64,000 nucleotides of DNA from Celeribacter sp. HF31 (GCF_011806455.1 NZ_JAATOT010000005.1:248001-312000); one strand, 5' to 3'; shown: positions 9,950-19,141, numbered from the stretch's first letter. The notes: a model not told the origin generated them from the sequence alone. Numbers and translations are program-made.

Positions 9950-10564
9950 ATGGCATCACCAAACGGACCTTTGCGGGTGGGGATCGGTGGCCCGGTGGGC
10001 GCCGGGAAAACCACGCTGACGGGGGTGCTGGCCAAGGCGCTCTCTGAGCAATACTCCATCGCGGTCATCACCAATGACATCTACACGCGCGAGGATGCCG
10101 AGGCCCTCATGCGCCAGCAAATCCTGCCGATGGAGCGCATTCGCGGCGTTGAAACCGGCGGCTGTCCGCATACCGCGATCCGCGAAGATGCCTCGATCAA
10201 CCTTGCGGCTGTGGCCGATCTGTCCGAAAAATTTCCCGATCTCGATGTGATCCTGATCGAGTCCGGTGGCGACAATCTGGCCGCGACCTTTTCGCCGGAA
10301 TTGGCCGATCTGACGATCTATGTGATCGATACGGCGGCCGGTCAGGACATTCCGCGCAAACGGGGCCCCGGTGTGACGCGCTCGGATATGTTGGTGGTCA
10401 ATAAAGTCGATCTGGCGCCCCATGTGGGGGTTGATCCGGAGCTTTTGGAAGCGGACACCAAACGCGCGCGTGGCAGCAATGCCTATGTCATGGCGGCGCT
10501 GCGCCACGGCAAGGGGGTCGAAGAGGTCGTGCGCTTTGTCGAGGAAGAGGGCGGGCTCGCCTGA
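9950..10564 (+). CDS. ureG: Urease accessory protein UreG, GTPase
   Basis: A 204-residue SIMIBI-class GTPase that powers nickel insertion into urease. It has the P-loop [15 protein letters not shown] near residues 9-23, the metal-site motif [15 protein letters not shown] (Cys-Pro-His, residues about 66-80), [15 protein letters not shown], and the guanine-specific [10 protein letters not shown]. The start ATG follows AGGAGACGAGAC. It closes the cluster and converges with the next gene on the other strand. Confidence 0.97.
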   Translation: MASPNGPLRVGIGGPVGAGKTTLTGVLAKALSEQYSIAVITNDIYTREDAEALMRQQILPMERIRGVETGGCPHTAIREDASINLAAVADLSEKFPDLDVILIESGGDNLAATFSPELADLTIYVIDTAAGQDIPRKRGPGVTRSDMLVVNKVDLAPHVGVDPELLEADTKRARGSNAYVMAALRHGKGVEEVVRFVEEEGGLA

Positions 10565-10592
10565 GCCCCACCCTCTTATTTCAAACGGTCTT

Positions 10593-11612
10593 TCAAGCCG
10601 TCTCGTTTTTGGCCTTCGCCGCCGGTTGCGCCGGGGGCAGGGCCTTGCCCTCACCTTCGAGCACTTCCATAGCCAGATCGTAAGCCCGGCGGAAGCGCGG
10701 GGCGTTGCGGCGCTGGCGCAGCACGTAACGACAGAAGAGCGCGGTTTGATAGGGCCGTGAACTGGGGGCCAGTTCTGCCAACAGACGACGCTGATACCCC
10801 ATGTGAGACCGCCGTTTGCGCAGGGCCTGAGTGATCACGCGCTGGGTCAGACGGCTCTGTATCGCCGCCTCGAGGATCGGCGCCAGCGCGTCGATCTCCA
10901 TGATCTCATATTCCGGGTCGATGCCGAACAGGCGGCAGGGCACGCGGGTGATATGCGGCGCGTTGAACAGGGCGGCATGCATGGCGTCGGCTTCGACTTT
11001 GGGGTCGTAGAGCACATAGGCCTTTTCCGCGCCTTCCAGCATGTCGGGGGCGAACCCGTAGCGGGTGGTGAAATCCATGCGCCGGGTTTTCGGGAAACGC
11101 GCGTCCCAGGACGCCAGACGCCCGTTCAACGTGGCCTGCGGCGCAACGGCGATCACGGTGGCGCCGGGGGCCACGACGGAATAGGCGGCGGCGGCATAGC
11201 CACAGGCGCCCGCGCCGTAGAACACCACCTGGTCGAAATCTTCGAAAAAGCCTTCGTCCACGAGGCGGTCGAAATAGCGGTAGATGTGTTTGGAGCGGAA
11301 CCAGTCGCCGGTCTCGTCGGGGCCGTGGGAGATCAGCGTCAAAGACGACCAGCCGTGCTCGCCCGCCAAAGACATGCCGATGGGATAGCCTTTTTCGGTG
11401 CGCTCCGTGGTGCGCTCATAGCTTTCGAAAGTGACGAGCAGCCGGGGTTTTTCGTCGAGAAAGGCCACGCTGTGATGCTCGCCCAGCGGTTCGTAATAGC
11501 CAAGCTCTTCGCTTAAGCCTTCGATCGCTTCGCGCCATTCATCGCGCGGGAAATCGGAAATATCCTCGATCCCTTTCATGGATTTTTGCAGCTCGGTCTC
11601 CTGCTCACTCAT
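10593..11612 (-). CDS. Conserved Rhodobacterales protein of unknown function, alpha/beta-hydrolase-like
   Basis: About 339 residues. Two in-frame ATGs each begin ATGAGTGAG; I choose the downstream one at 11612 because GAGGGGAG precedes it. The middle shows FDQVVFYGAGACGYAAAAYSV, which looks like a nucleophile-elbow (GxGxxG) strand-turn-helix, and then GATVIAVAPQATL. The C-terminus is basic with many Arg, then a Pro/Ala/Lys tail. Close homologues in roseobacters are often labelled phosphoadenosine phosphosulfate reductase, but I see no PAPS reductase motif. It may be an esterase-fold protein with unknown substrate. Confidence 0.6.
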   Translation of the reverse strand: MSEQETELQKSMKGIEDISDFPRDEWREAIEGLSEELGYYEPLGEHHSVAFLDEKPRLLVTFESYERTTERTEKGYPIGMSLAGEHGWSSLTLISHGPDETGDWFRSKHIYRYFDRLVDEGFFEDFDQVVFYGAGACGYAAAAYSVVAPGATVIAVAPQATLNGRLASWDARFPKTRRMDFTTRYGFAPDMLEGAEKAYVLYDPKVEADAMHAALFNAPHITRVPCRLFGIDPEYEIMEIDALAPILEAAIQSRLTQRVITQALRKRRSHMGYQRRLLAELAPSSRPYQTALFCRYVLRQRRNAPRFRRAYDLAMEVLEGEGKALPPAQPAAKAKNETA

Positions 11613-11639
11613 CTGACATCTCCCCTCACTCATTGTGCG

Positions 11640-11850
11640 TCACGCGCCGACACCGGTCCTTTGGTCTTGCACGCTTGTTGTCGCCCGTGCTGAGACCAAA
11701 AAGGCGTAAAATGGTTAATCACTTGTTATCCAAATAGGGCTTTTGCGCGGCGGGCAAAAGGATTTCCAGCTTTTCTTTTGTCACTGTCCTCGGAGGGGAA
11801 ACGATGCGCGTATCTTCGCCGGTTTGATGTGAATTGCCCTAGGAATTCGC
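11640..11850. other. Non-coding gap, nothing recognised
   Basis: About 210 bases between the start of the gene at 10593-11612 and the terminator at 11851. Only very short open frames occur, with no clear promoter or RNA structure. Confidence 0.4.
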
Positions 11851-11879
11851 AAAATGAAACGGGCCGAAAGGGCCCGTTT
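11851..11879 (-). terminator. Terminator after the 71-residue membrane protein gene
   Basis: AAACGGGCC (11857-11865) and GGCCCGTTT (11871-11879) pair perfectly over 9 bp with a 5-base loop. On the minus strand TTTCATTTT follows. It lies about 50 bases past the stop of the small gene at 11928-12143. Confidence 0.6.
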
Positions 11880-11927
11880 GACGGGCAAGACGCCTGCCCC
11901 GAGTCGGGATGTCCACGGGCCGTGCAG

Positions 11928-12143
11928 TCAGCCGAGAATGATCCCGATGGTGACGGCGCCCAAGCCCATGGCGGAGATGAGAAGGGCAACGAGATTGAGC
12001 GCCACGACCTTTTGCAGACGTGCGCGGATGTCTTCATCCGTGCCGCCGGCTTTCTTGGCCTTCAGCGCGGCCATGATGCAATAGCCCAAGAGAGCCACCC
12101 CCGCCAAAGTCAGCGCCACACCGCCCCAGATCAATGCATCCAT
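11928..12143 (-). CDS. Small two-helix membrane protein, unknown function
   Basis: 71 residues from the ATG at 12143, preceded by GAGGGACTGAGG. It has two hydrophobic helices: ALIWGGVALTLAGVALLGYC near the start and NLVALLISAMGLGAVTIGII near the end. A basic loop, AALKAKKAGGTDEDIRARLQK, joins them. Proteins of this size and layout are conserved in Rhodobacteraceae without known function. It diverges from pxpB. Confidence 0.65.
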   Translation of the reverse strand: MDALIWGGVALTLAGVALLGYCIMAALKAKKAGGTDEDIRARLQKVVALNLVALLISAMGLGAVTIGIILG

Positions 12144-12301
12144 CCTCAGTCCCTCGCTTTTCATTTCGCCCTGCTTGATACAGAACTGGCCCGCGCAAGC
12201 AAGCATTTGCGCGCTTGAATGGCTTTCCTCGAGGCCAAGTCATTGAAAAAGGGGCCGGGGTTTGGAATGAGTAACGGACGCATGACCCCAACAGGCCCAA
12301 A

Positions 12302-13072
12302 ATGACCGTCGATCAGATGAACCAGCTTTCGACTTCGCAGGACGGCGGACCAGAGATTTTGCCTTTGGGACGGGACGGCTGGCTGGTGCGCTTTGCCTTG
12401 ACGCCCGCGCCTTGGGCGATGGCGGCGGTGCAAAAACTGTATGCTTTGGGCGCGGCTTCTGCGCTTTCGGGCGTGACGCGCGTGGCGCCGAGCCTGACCT
12501 CTGTGCTGTTTTCCTATGATCCCGATGGCACCGACCGTGCGGTCCTGCGGGCACAGATCGCGCGGCTTCTGGAAGGCGAAGACTGGCATCACGCCACGCC
12601 TGAACCCGCCACGCGGGTCTGGCAGGTGCCGGTGAGTTTTGGCGGGGATCACGGCCCCGATCTGGCGGAGGTGGTGGTGATGACGGGGCAGAGCCCCGCG
12701 CAGGTGATCGGTGAGATCGTCCAGACGCCGCTCAGGGTTCTGGCCATCGGCTTTGCCCCCGGTCAGCCCTATCTCGGCCTCTTGCCCGAAGCCTTCGATC
12801 TGCCGCGTATGACATCGCTTAACCCGCAGGTGCCGCAGGGCGCGATTGCTTTGGCCGTGCGCCAGCTCGTGCTCTTTGCCAATGCCTCGCCGACCGGCTG
12901 GCGTCAGGTCGCGCGCACGGCGTTTCGGGTGTTTCGACCCGACAGCGACACGCCCCTGCCGCTTTGCGCCGGCGATGAAATTCGGCTGGTCCCGGTGTCT
13001 GGGGCGGAGATGGACGGGCTTTTGGCCTCTGGCGACCCGACCGGCGGTGCCAAGCTGGAGCTGCGGTCATGA
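12302..13072 (+). CDS. pxpB: 5-oxoprolinase subunit PxpB (KipI / allophanate hydrolase subunit 1 family)
   Basis: A 256-residue cytosolic subunit of the ATP-dependent PxpABC 5-oxoprolinase, which opens the ring of the damage product pyroglutamate to give glutamate. Family features are SALSGVTRVAPSLTSVLFSYDP, the FGGDHGPDLAEV box and GFAPGQPYLGLLPEAFDLPRM, followed by GAIALAVRQLVLFANASPTGW. The ATG at 12302 lacks a strong ribosome site; an ATG 15 bases later is possible. It overlaps pxpC by four bases (ATGA), and pxpA follows, the standard trio. Confidence 0.93.
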   Translation: MTVDQMNQLSTSQDGGPEILPLGRDGWLVRFALTPAPWAMAAVQKLYALGAASALSGVTRVAPSLTSVLFSYDPDGTDRAVLRAQIARLLEGEDWHHATPEPATRVWQVPVSFGGDHGPDLAEVVVMTGQSPAQVIGEIVQTPLRVLAIGFAPGQPYLGLLPEAFDLPRMTSLNPQVPQGAIALAVRQLVLFANASPTGWRQVARTAFRVFRPDSDTPLPLCAGDEIRLVPVSGAEMDGLLASGDPTGGAKLELRS

Positions 13073-14082
13073 GTGCGGTGATCGTCCACAAAGCGGGGCC
13101 GGGTCTGAGCGTGCAAGATCTCGGGCGCCCCGGCATGACCCATCTCGGCCTGTCGCGTGGTGGCGCGGCCGATCCGGTGGCCCTTTATGAGGCGGCGGCG
13201 TTGTTGTCGCAAAGCATCCCGCAAGCCGCTGTAGAGATGGCCGGGATGGGCGGTACGTTTGAGGTCACAAAACCCACGCGCATTGCACTCACGGGTGCGC
13301 CGATGCGGGCCAAAGTTGGCACGCAGGCGCTGCGTTGGAACGCCACGCATCTCTTGTCTCCCGGAGAGCGTCTGACCATCGGGGCGGCGGAGCGCGGCAG
13401 CTATGGCTATCTGAGTTTTGCGGGCGGCATCGAGACGCCGGACATCCTGTCGAGCCGGTCGATCCATGTGACGGCGGGTCTTGGCGCGGCGCTCAAAGAC
13501 GGCACGCACTTGCCTTTGGGGGTGGACGCTGACCCCGCCGCCGCCGCCGTCGGTCTTCCGCTCGACACACGCTTTTCTGGCGGTGACATTCGCTACATAG
13601 CCGGGCCACAAACGGCGCTCTTCGCGCCAGAAGTGCTGGCCGCATTCGAGGCCACGCGGTTCATACGCTCCGCCACCGCCAACCGCCAAGGTGTGCGGCT
13701 CGAGGCCCAAGCGCGGTTTCCGTCGCAGGCGCCTTCCGGGCTGGCCTCCGATTTCATCCTTGAGGGCGATCTTCAGATGACCGGCGACGGCTTGCCCTAT
13801 GTGCTCTTGTGCGAATGCCAGACCATCGGCGGCTATCCCCGGATCGGGACGGTGATTGCGGCGGACCTGCCCGTGGTGGCGCAAGCGGGGCAGGGGGCGG
13901 AGCTGCGGTTTCGGCAGATCACCTTGGACGAGGCCGATCGGATCGCCACCGCATATGACGCGCGGCTCAAGGCGTTGCGAGCGTTAGTTCAGCCGCTCAT
14001 TCGCGATCCGGCCTTGATCCACGATCTTTTGAGCTATCAACTGATCAGCGGCGTGACAGCCGGTGACGAATTGGAAGGATAA
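13069..14082 (+). CDS. pxpC: 5-oxoprolinase subunit PxpC (KipA / biotin-dependent carboxyltransferase-like family)
   Basis: A 337-residue partner of PxpB in 5-oxoprolinase. The start shows the family block VIVHKAGPGLSVQDLGRPG, then THLGLSRGGAADPVAL, and later GSYGYLSFAGGIETPDILSSRS and LLCECQTIGGYPRIGTVI, all typical of the KipA family. It overlaps pxpB by four bases and ends four bases before the pxpA start, so the three are translated together. Confidence 0.93.
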   Translation: MSAVIVHKAGPGLSVQDLGRPGMTHLGLSRGGAADPVALYEAAALLSQSIPQAAVEMAGMGGTFEVTKPTRIALTGAPMRAKVGTQALRWNATHLLSPGERLTIGAAERGSYGYLSFAGGIETPDILSSRSIHVTAGLGAALKDGTHLPLGVDADPAAAAVGLPLDTRFSGGDIRYIAGPQTALFAPEVLAAFEATRFIRSATANRQGVRLEAQARFPSQAPSGLASDFILEGDLQMTGDGLPYVLLCECQTIGGYPRIGTVIAADLPVVAQAGQGAELRFRQITLDEADRIATAYDARLKALRALVQPLIRDPALIHDLLSYQLISGVTAGDELEG

Positions 14083-14085
14083 CCC

Positions 14086-14841
14086 ATGCTGAAAGCCGAT
14101 CTGAATTCCGACATTGGCGAGGGCTTTGGCGATTGGACCAAGGGCGACGATGCCGCGCTGATGCAGGTGATCACCTCGGCCAATGTCGCCTGTGGCTTTC
14201 ACGCGGGTGACCCGGATGTCATGGCGCGCACCATGAAACTGGCGGTCGAGAACGGCGTCGGCATCGGCGCGCATCCGGGCTTTGCCGATCTCAAAGGCTT
14301 CGGGCGGAGACGTCTGCCTTTGAGCCATGAGGAGATCGCCAATCTCGTGAGCTACCAACTGGGCGCGGCGCAGGCGATGGCGCGGGCGGCGGGCGGTCAG
14401 GTGCGGCATCTGAAACTGCACGGGGCGCTGGCGAATATGGCCTCTGAGGATCCAGACCTCGCGCGGGTCTGTTTCGCGGCGGCGTTGAAGGTCCAGCCCG
14501 ACATCGTGATCATGGTGCTCGCGGCCACCGCGATGGAACAGGCCGCGCGCGATCTGAACTGCGCCTGGGCGGGGGAGATTTTCGCGGATCGCGCCTATAA
14601 TGATGACGCCACTTTGGTGGATCGTCGCCAACCGGGGGCAGTGCTGCATGATCCGCACGTGATCTCCGCGCGCATTTTGGCGATGCTCAAGGCTGGCGCG
14701 ATCATCACGGAAAGCGGCAAACATATTCCCTGCAAGATCGACACGATTTGCGTGCACGGCGACACCGAGGGCGCGCTGGCGATGACAACGGCGCTCAAGG
14801 CCGGGTTGCAGGCGGCGGGCGTCGAGATCGCCAGGCTTTGA
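14086..14841 (+). CDS. pxpA: 5-oxoprolinase subunit PxpA (LamB/YcsF family)
   Basis: A 251-residue LamB/YcsF protein, third subunit of 5-oxoprolinase. The start DLNSDIGEGFGDWTKGDDAAL is the family hallmark. Further conserved stretches are SANVACGFHAGDPDVMARTM, IGAHPGFADLKGFGRR, HLKLHGALANM and FADRAYNDDATLVDRRQPGAVL. The ATG follows GGAAGGATAACCC. The final CVHGDTEGAL motif is present, so the gene is complete. Confidence 0.95.
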   Translation: MLKADLNSDIGEGFGDWTKGDDAALMQVITSANVACGFHAGDPDVMARTMKLAVENGVGIGAHPGFADLKGFGRRRLPLSHEEIANLVSYQLGAAQAMARAAGGQVRHLKLHGALANMASEDPDLARVCFAAALKVQPDIVIMVLAATAMEQAARDLNCAWAGEIFADRAYNDDATLVDRRQPGAVLHDPHVISARILAMLKAGAIITESGKHIPCKIDTICVHGDTEGALAMTTALKAGLQAAGVEIARL

Positions 14842-14971
14842 CCCGCATGCCGCATCAGCGAAAACCATCGCATTCGATGGGTCCGAGGCTTGCCATGGCA
14901 TCGCCTGCCGGGTAGGGATCAGGGCTTGAGAAGAACAAGAATATCCCACTACCCCTGAGGAAGGTTTCCCC

Positions 14972-15256
14972 ATGATGGACGACGATATCTCCCCCGACCA
15001 CGCGTCTGGCCCCGACGCCTCCTACCGCGTGACCGCCGACGAGCTGCGCCAGTTCGTGGAGCGCTTCGAGCGGCTGGAACTTGAGAAAAAAGACATCGCG
15101 GATCAGCAAAAAGAGGTGATGGCCGAGGCGAAAGGCCGTGGCTACGACACCAAAGCGATGCGCAAACTCATCGCGCTGCGCAAGAAAAGTGCCGATGAGA
15201 TCGCCGAGGAAGAGGCGATTTTGGACATGTACAAGGAAGCTCTGGGCATGCGCTGA
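14972..15256 (+). CDS. gapR: GapR-family (DUF2312) nucleoid-associated protein
   Basis: 94 residues. After a short acidic leader, YRVTADELRQFVERFERLELEKKDIADQQ and EVMAEAKGRGYDTKAMRKLIALRKKSADE match the DUF2312 family closely. In Caulobacter the GapR member clamps overtwisted DNA ahead of replication and transcription and stimulates gyrase and topoisomerase IV. The start has GAGGAAGG upstream; the first of two tandem ATGs is used. It is an independent unit. Confidence 0.9.
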   Translation: MMDDDISPDHASGPDASYRVTADELRQFVERFERLELEKKDIADQQKEVMAEAKGRGYDTKAMRKLIALRKKSADEIAEEEAILDMYKEALGMR

Positions 15257-15280
15257 GGCGCCTGTTTTTGAGTTTTCCGG

Positions 15281-15958
15281 ATGAGCCGTCGCACCCGTCA
15301 TCGCCTTGCTTTGTCTGCCCTGGCGCTCGCTTTGGGCTTTGGTCTTGGGTTGATGTTTTTGGGGCTGTCGCCGGTTCTGGCGGGGGTCTGCCCCGGCTGT
15401 TTCGGGTTCAAGAAAGTGGCGCCGCAGGTCTATTCCGAACTGCGGGGCCCGACCACCTCGAAAGAGATGCTGCGCCGACTGGCTTTGGCAGAGGAACGCG
15501 TCGAGGCCGTGTTCGGTCCGCAGACACGCCCGCGCATTCTGATTTGCTTCACAGCGACCTGCAACAACGTCATGGGCGGCATGACGGCGCGGGCGATGAC
15601 CTATGGCAATCATCTGTTCTATCTGACGCCGCAGGGGCATGACACGGAGATCATCGCCCATGAGCTGACCCATGTGGCGTTACACCGTCAGATCGGGCTC
15701 AGCGCCCAGCGGCAGTTCCCGGCCTGGCTCGATGAGGGCATTGCCACCTATGTGTCCCGCGATCCGCGGTTCGATCTCAATCCCGACACCTGCGATCCGG
15801 GGGCAGGGGCGCTCCCCCTGAATGCCCACGACTGGCGCCATTCCGAGGCCGCCCGCAACGCCAGCGCCTATGCCGAGGCCGGCTGCCGCGTGGCGCAATG
15901 GGCCAAGGCGCATCCGGTGAGCGGGATCGAGGGGCTGATTGCGGGGGCTTTGGAGTGA
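15281..15958 (+). CDS. Putative secreted zinc metallopeptidase (HExxH, peptidase-MA-like)
   Basis: 225 residues. A hydrophobic segment at residues 9-34 acts as signal peptide or anchor. VCPGCFGF follows, a possible disulfide pair. The sequence TEIIAHELTHVALHRQIG near residue 125 has HELTH, and PAWLDEGIATYVSRD downstream supplies a Glu of the gluzincin pattern (HExxH, then WxxEG). This makes zinc peptidase activity likely. Several further Cys suggest an oxidising compartment. It starts 24 bases after gapR, with a weak ribosome site. Substrate unknown. Confidence 0.7.
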   Translation: MSRRTRHRLALSALALALGFGLGLMFLGLSPVLAGVCPGCFGFKKVAPQVYSELRGPTTSKEMLRRLALAEERVEAVFGPQTRPRILICFTATCNNVMGGMTARAMTYGNHLFYLTPQGHDTEIIAHELTHVALHRQIGLSAQRQFPAWLDEGIATYVSRDPRFDLNPDTCDPGAGALPLNAHDWRHSEAARNASAYAEAGCRVAQWAKAHPVSGIEGLIAGALE

Positions 15959-15970
15959 GGGATGTCGTCC

Positions 15971-16849
15971 TCACGGCGCGATAAACCGCACGCCCTCCAT
16001 CTCTTCGATCTTTTCCAAGTCCGTTTCATAGACCTCGGTCAGCCGCTCGATCAGGGCATCGTCCCAGCCGGGCAGGTCGATCTCTTCCTCCAGCGCGTCT
16101 TCGTCGACATATTTGTCGAGAAACGCCTGTAGAATGCGGCGGCGTTGTTCTTCGGTCTGGGGGCGGTGGGTGTGCAGATAGGTGCGCAGCCGTTTCATGC
16201 CCTCGCGCTTCATGATCGTCGCCAAAATGTCGAGCCCGCCGGACATCGGCACCATCGGGCCGACCCCGGTCATATCGCGCATCACCTGCGACCATGTCAG
16301 CGGCGTGTCCTCATAGGCGAAACAGGTGAGGCGCGCGTCGGGGCAGACCGCGCGGATGCGGGCCAAAAGGTCGGACCAGCGCAAAGCCTCAAGCTCGACG
16401 CCATTGAGAAACCCCTCGAAACTCACGTTTGATCCGCAAAAGGAAAAGGCCTCCGGCACGAAAGTCGCCGGGTTGCGAATGCCGATGAAGAATTCGACCT
16501 CGTGATCGGCAAAGACATTGCGCAGCCACGGCAGTTTGAAATTCGCCTTCTCGTAAAACCCGCCCTTCTCGAAGATGAAGGAATGCATGCAGATCACGTC
16601 TTCGTAGCTCAAGACCATGCGGGCGCAGTCGTCGATGTCGAGCATATGATCGAGCAGCATTTCCTGCGTCTCGGGCGTGGCGCGTTCGCTTTTCACCTTT
16701 TTCATGATCTGCGGAAGCAAATCGCGATAATAGGCCAGGGGCGGCACCGCGACGCCCTGTTCGGCCAGCACGGCCTTGTTTTTCAAAAGCCCGCGCATGA
16801 GCTGCGCGCCATTGGTGCAATGGGCGCCGATATGCATTGAGATGATCAT
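15971..16849 (-). CDS. Sulfotransferase-like protein with altered PAPS-binding loop
   Basis: 292 residues. The start MHIGAHCTNGAQLMRGLLKNK follows the layout of roseobacter sulfotransferase-family proteins that read HIGAHKTGTTSLQ, but the loop Lys and Thr residues are replaced, so PAPS binding is uncertain. Middle stretches such as EVEFFIGIRNPATFVPEAFSF resemble the second substrate-binding region (RNP). The C-terminus is rich in Glu and Asp. The start may be the ATG at 16849 or the one 12 bases later. It converges with the peptidase gene 12 bases away. Role unknown. Confidence 0.5.
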   Translation of the reverse strand: MIISMHIGAHCTNGAQLMRGLLKNKAVLAEQGVAVPPLAYYRDLLPQIMKKVKSERATPETQEMLLDHMLDIDDCARMVLSYEDVICMHSFIFEKGGFYEKANFKLPWLRNVFADHEVEFFIGIRNPATFVPEAFSFCGSNVSFEGFLNGVELEALRWSDLLARIRAVCPDARLTCFAYEDTPLTWSQVMRDMTGVGPMVPMSGGLDILATIMKREGMKRLRTYLHTHRPQTEEQRRRILQAFLDKYVDEDALEEEIDLPGWDDALIERLTEVYETDLEKIEEMEGVRFIAP

Positions 16850-17046
16850 GGTCGGGTCTTTCTCTGGCCTGGCGACGAACTGGCAGCGGTCTGTTGGTCT
16901 CTTATGCTCTTCTTATGCCTCTGTGAGACAAGAAGGTTAAGGGGGTTTTACCATATGTGCTTTTGGCCACAGGGCAAGCGCGCTGTGGGATCCGGGGCGT
17001 GCGGGTTTCTCTTCACCTCGCCTGCAAAAGCCTCTATGTCGAAAGA

Positions 17047-18753
17047 ATGACCGACCAAATCGCTCAGACACCGGCCTGTGAGGCCACAGGCCGCGCGCGC
17101 CGCCACGGGCGATTGGCCCGTGTGTCGCGGCTGTCGCCTTGGTCCGCAGGGGCGTTTGTGATCGCGGGTCTCGTGTTGATGCCGTTGATCGCCGTGGTCT
17201 GGATCGCCTTTCACCCAAGCGAAAATATCTGGCCGCATCTCATGGCCACCACCTTGCCGCGCTATATGAAGACCACCGCTTTTCTGGCCTTTGGTGTTGC
17301 GGGGCTGGCGGCCTGTGTTGGCACCGGATCGGCCTGGCTCGTGACCATGTATCGCTTTCCCTTGTCGAAAGCACTGGAGTGGCTGTTGCTTTTGCCCTTG
17401 GCGATCCCGGCCTATGTCGGCGCCTATGCTTTGGTCGATTTTTTGGAATACGCGGGGCCGGTGCAGGGCGGCTTGCGACAGATTTTCGGCTGGCAGAGCG
17501 CGCGCGACTATTGGTTCCCGGAAATCCGCTCTCTGGGGTCGGCCATCGTCGTTCTGGCCGCCGCTCTGACGCCCTATGTCTTTCTTTTGACCCGCGCCGC
17601 CTTTCGCGAACAATCCGGCTCCGTCTATGAGACCGCCCGCGCGCTGGGCGCCGGACCTTTCGAGCGGTTTTGGCGCGTCGGCCTGCCGCTCGCGCGTCCT
17701 GCGATTGCCGCGGGCACCGCGATCGTGATGATGGAGAGCGTGTCGGATTACGGCACCGTCTCCTATTTCGCGGTCCAGACCCTCACCACCGGCATTTTCT
17801 CCACCTGGCTCGAAGGCGGCAATGCCGGCGGCGCGGCCCAGATCGCCTCCGTTGTTCTGGTCGTGGTGTTCTTGCTGGTGGCCTTCGAGAAAGCCTCGCG
17901 CGGCCGCGCGCGGTTTCACCAGAGCGCGCGTCAGACCCGACCGATCGCGCCCATTCGCCTCAGCGGCTGGCAAGGGCTTTTGGCGCTGGCTTTGTGCGCG
18001 GTGCCCTTCTTCGTGGGCTTTGTCCTGCCGGTCTCCGTCATCTCGTACCACGCCTTGGGAGAACCGGAGCAATGGGCCGTTCCCGGTCTGATCACGGCGT
18101 TGAAAAACACACTCACCGTGGCCGGGATCGCGGCGATTGTCACGGTTCTGGCGGCGCTCTTTATGGTCTACGGCGTGCGCCTGACGGGCCGCAAGCTGCC
18201 GCGTCTGATCCTGCCCTTCACCACCCTGGGCTATGCTGCGCCGGGCGCCGTTTTGGGCCTCGGCATCCTGTTTCCTCTGGCCGGTCTCGATCATGTTCTG
18301 GCCGATGCCATCGCGGCGCTGACAGGCACCGACCCGGGCCTTTTGCTCACCGGCTCAGCCTTCGCCATCATCCTTGCTTACGTGGTCCGCTTCTTCGCCA
18401 TCGCCCAGGGCGCGACGGACGCCGCCTTAGGCCGCGTCTCACCGTCGCTGCCCATGGCGGCGCGCTCCTTGGGGCAAAGCCTGGGCGGCACGCTGCGCCG
18501 GGTCTATGTTCCCTTGATCCGCGGCTCCGTCGGCACAGCACTTTTGCTGGTCTTCGTCGATTGCGTCAAGGAACTCCCCGCAACCCTGCTGCTGCGGCCC
18601 TTCAACTACAACACCCTGGCGACGCGGGTCTACGACAAGGCCTCGCTCGAACAACTCGAACAGGCCTCTCCTGCGGCGCTTCTGGTGATCGGCGTCGGCC
18701 TCGTGGCCGTGGTCCTCATGGCCCGCTCCGAGAATGCGGCGGATCTGAGCTGA
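17047..18753 (+). CDS. ABC transporter permease, Fe3+ type (FbpB/SfuB family)
   Basis: 568 residues from the ATG at 17047, with about 12 membrane helices arranged as two repeated six-helix halves, the layout of fused iron(III) permeases. Each half has an EAA-type loop: YETARALGAGPFERFWRVGLPLARPAI in the first, and AARSLGQSLGGTLRRVYVPLIR in the second. Such permeases work with a periplasmic iron-binding protein and an ATPase. Neither partner is adjacent, so it is an orphan here. It is the last host gene before tRNA-Thr and the integrated element. Confidence 0.85.
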   Translation: MTDQIAQTPACEATGRARRHGRLARVSRLSPWSAGAFVIAGLVLMPLIAVVWIAFHPSENIWPHLMATTLPRYMKTTAFLAFGVAGLAACVGTGSAWLVTMYRFPLSKALEWLLLLPLAIPAYVGAYALVDFLEYAGPVQGGLRQIFGWQSARDYWFPEIRSLGSAIVVLAAALTPYVFLLTRAAFREQSGSVYETARALGAGPFERFWRVGLPLARPAIAAGTAIVMMESVSDYGTVSYFAVQTLTTGIFSTWLEGGNAGGAAQIASVVLVVVFLLVAFEKASRGRARFHQSARQTRPIAPIRLSGWQGLLALALCAVPFFVGFVLPVSVISYHALGEPEQWAVPGLITALKNTLTVAGIAAIVTVLAALFMVYGVRLTGRKLPRLILPFTTLGYAAPGAVLGLGILFPLAGLDHVLADAIAALTGTDPGLLLTGSAFAIILAYVVRFFAIAQGATDAALGRVSPSLPMAARSLGQSLGGTLRRVYVPLIRGSVGTALLLVFVDCVKELPATLLLRPFNYNTLATRVYDKASLEQLEQASPAALLVIGVGLVAVVLMARSENAADLS

Positions 18754-18854
18754 ACGGGCACGAATACGGCCATCGAACCTGCGCCGGATTTGCTTTTCCA
18801 TCATCACAAACCTCTTGCGCAGACGACCCTCACCGCGTAAATGACGCTCCGAGT

Positions 18855-18930
18855 GCCCCTATAGCTCAGCTGGTAGAGCAACTGATTTGTAATCAGTAGG
18901 TCCGCGGTTCGAGTCCGTGTGGGGGCACCA
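18855..18930 (+). tRNA. tRNA-Thr (anticodon TGT)
   Basis: A 76-base cloverleaf. The acceptor arms are GCCCCTA and TGGGGGC, the D arm is GCTCAGCTGGTAGAGC, the anticodon stem ACTGA/TCAGT has loop TTTGTAA (anticodon TGT, threonine), and the T arm is CGCGG-TTCGAGT-CCGTG. CCA is encoded. The last 15 bases recur at 25895, marking this tRNA as the integration site of the adjacent element. Confidence 0.96.
18916..18930 (+). repeat. attL core (3' end of tRNA-Thr)
   Basis: CGTGTGGGGGCACCA is the end of the tRNA gene and is repeated exactly at 25895-25909. Integrases that use tRNA 3' ends restore the tRNA in this manner. Confidence 0.85.
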
Positions 18931-18996
18931 ATTGCAAGCCTAAAATCGCAAGTATAGTTGAATTTCTCAGGAAATAGCGTTTTTACGGCTCGAAAC

Positions 18997-19017
18997 TGCC
19001 ACACAATTTGCCACACG
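18997..19017 (+). promoter_or_regulatory. Paired 9-base repeats, probable integrase arm sites (left)
   Basis: TGCCACACA (18997) and TGCCACACG (19009) are spaced 12 bases start to start. The same arrangement, in the same orientation, lies at 25767-25787 near the other end of the element, as expected for arm-type binding sites of a tyrosine integrase. Alternatively they are operator sites for the integrase promoter. Confidence 0.5.
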
Positions 19018-19141
19018 TAAGCGGGTTGCCCGCCTCATAGAGCGCGATTTTTCGTAACTCGATTAAGCATGGATTTGTAGGCCGCACACGCATAGCTGGC
19101 GCCTATCAAACCAGGCAATTTTGGCGATTTTTATTTGAACC

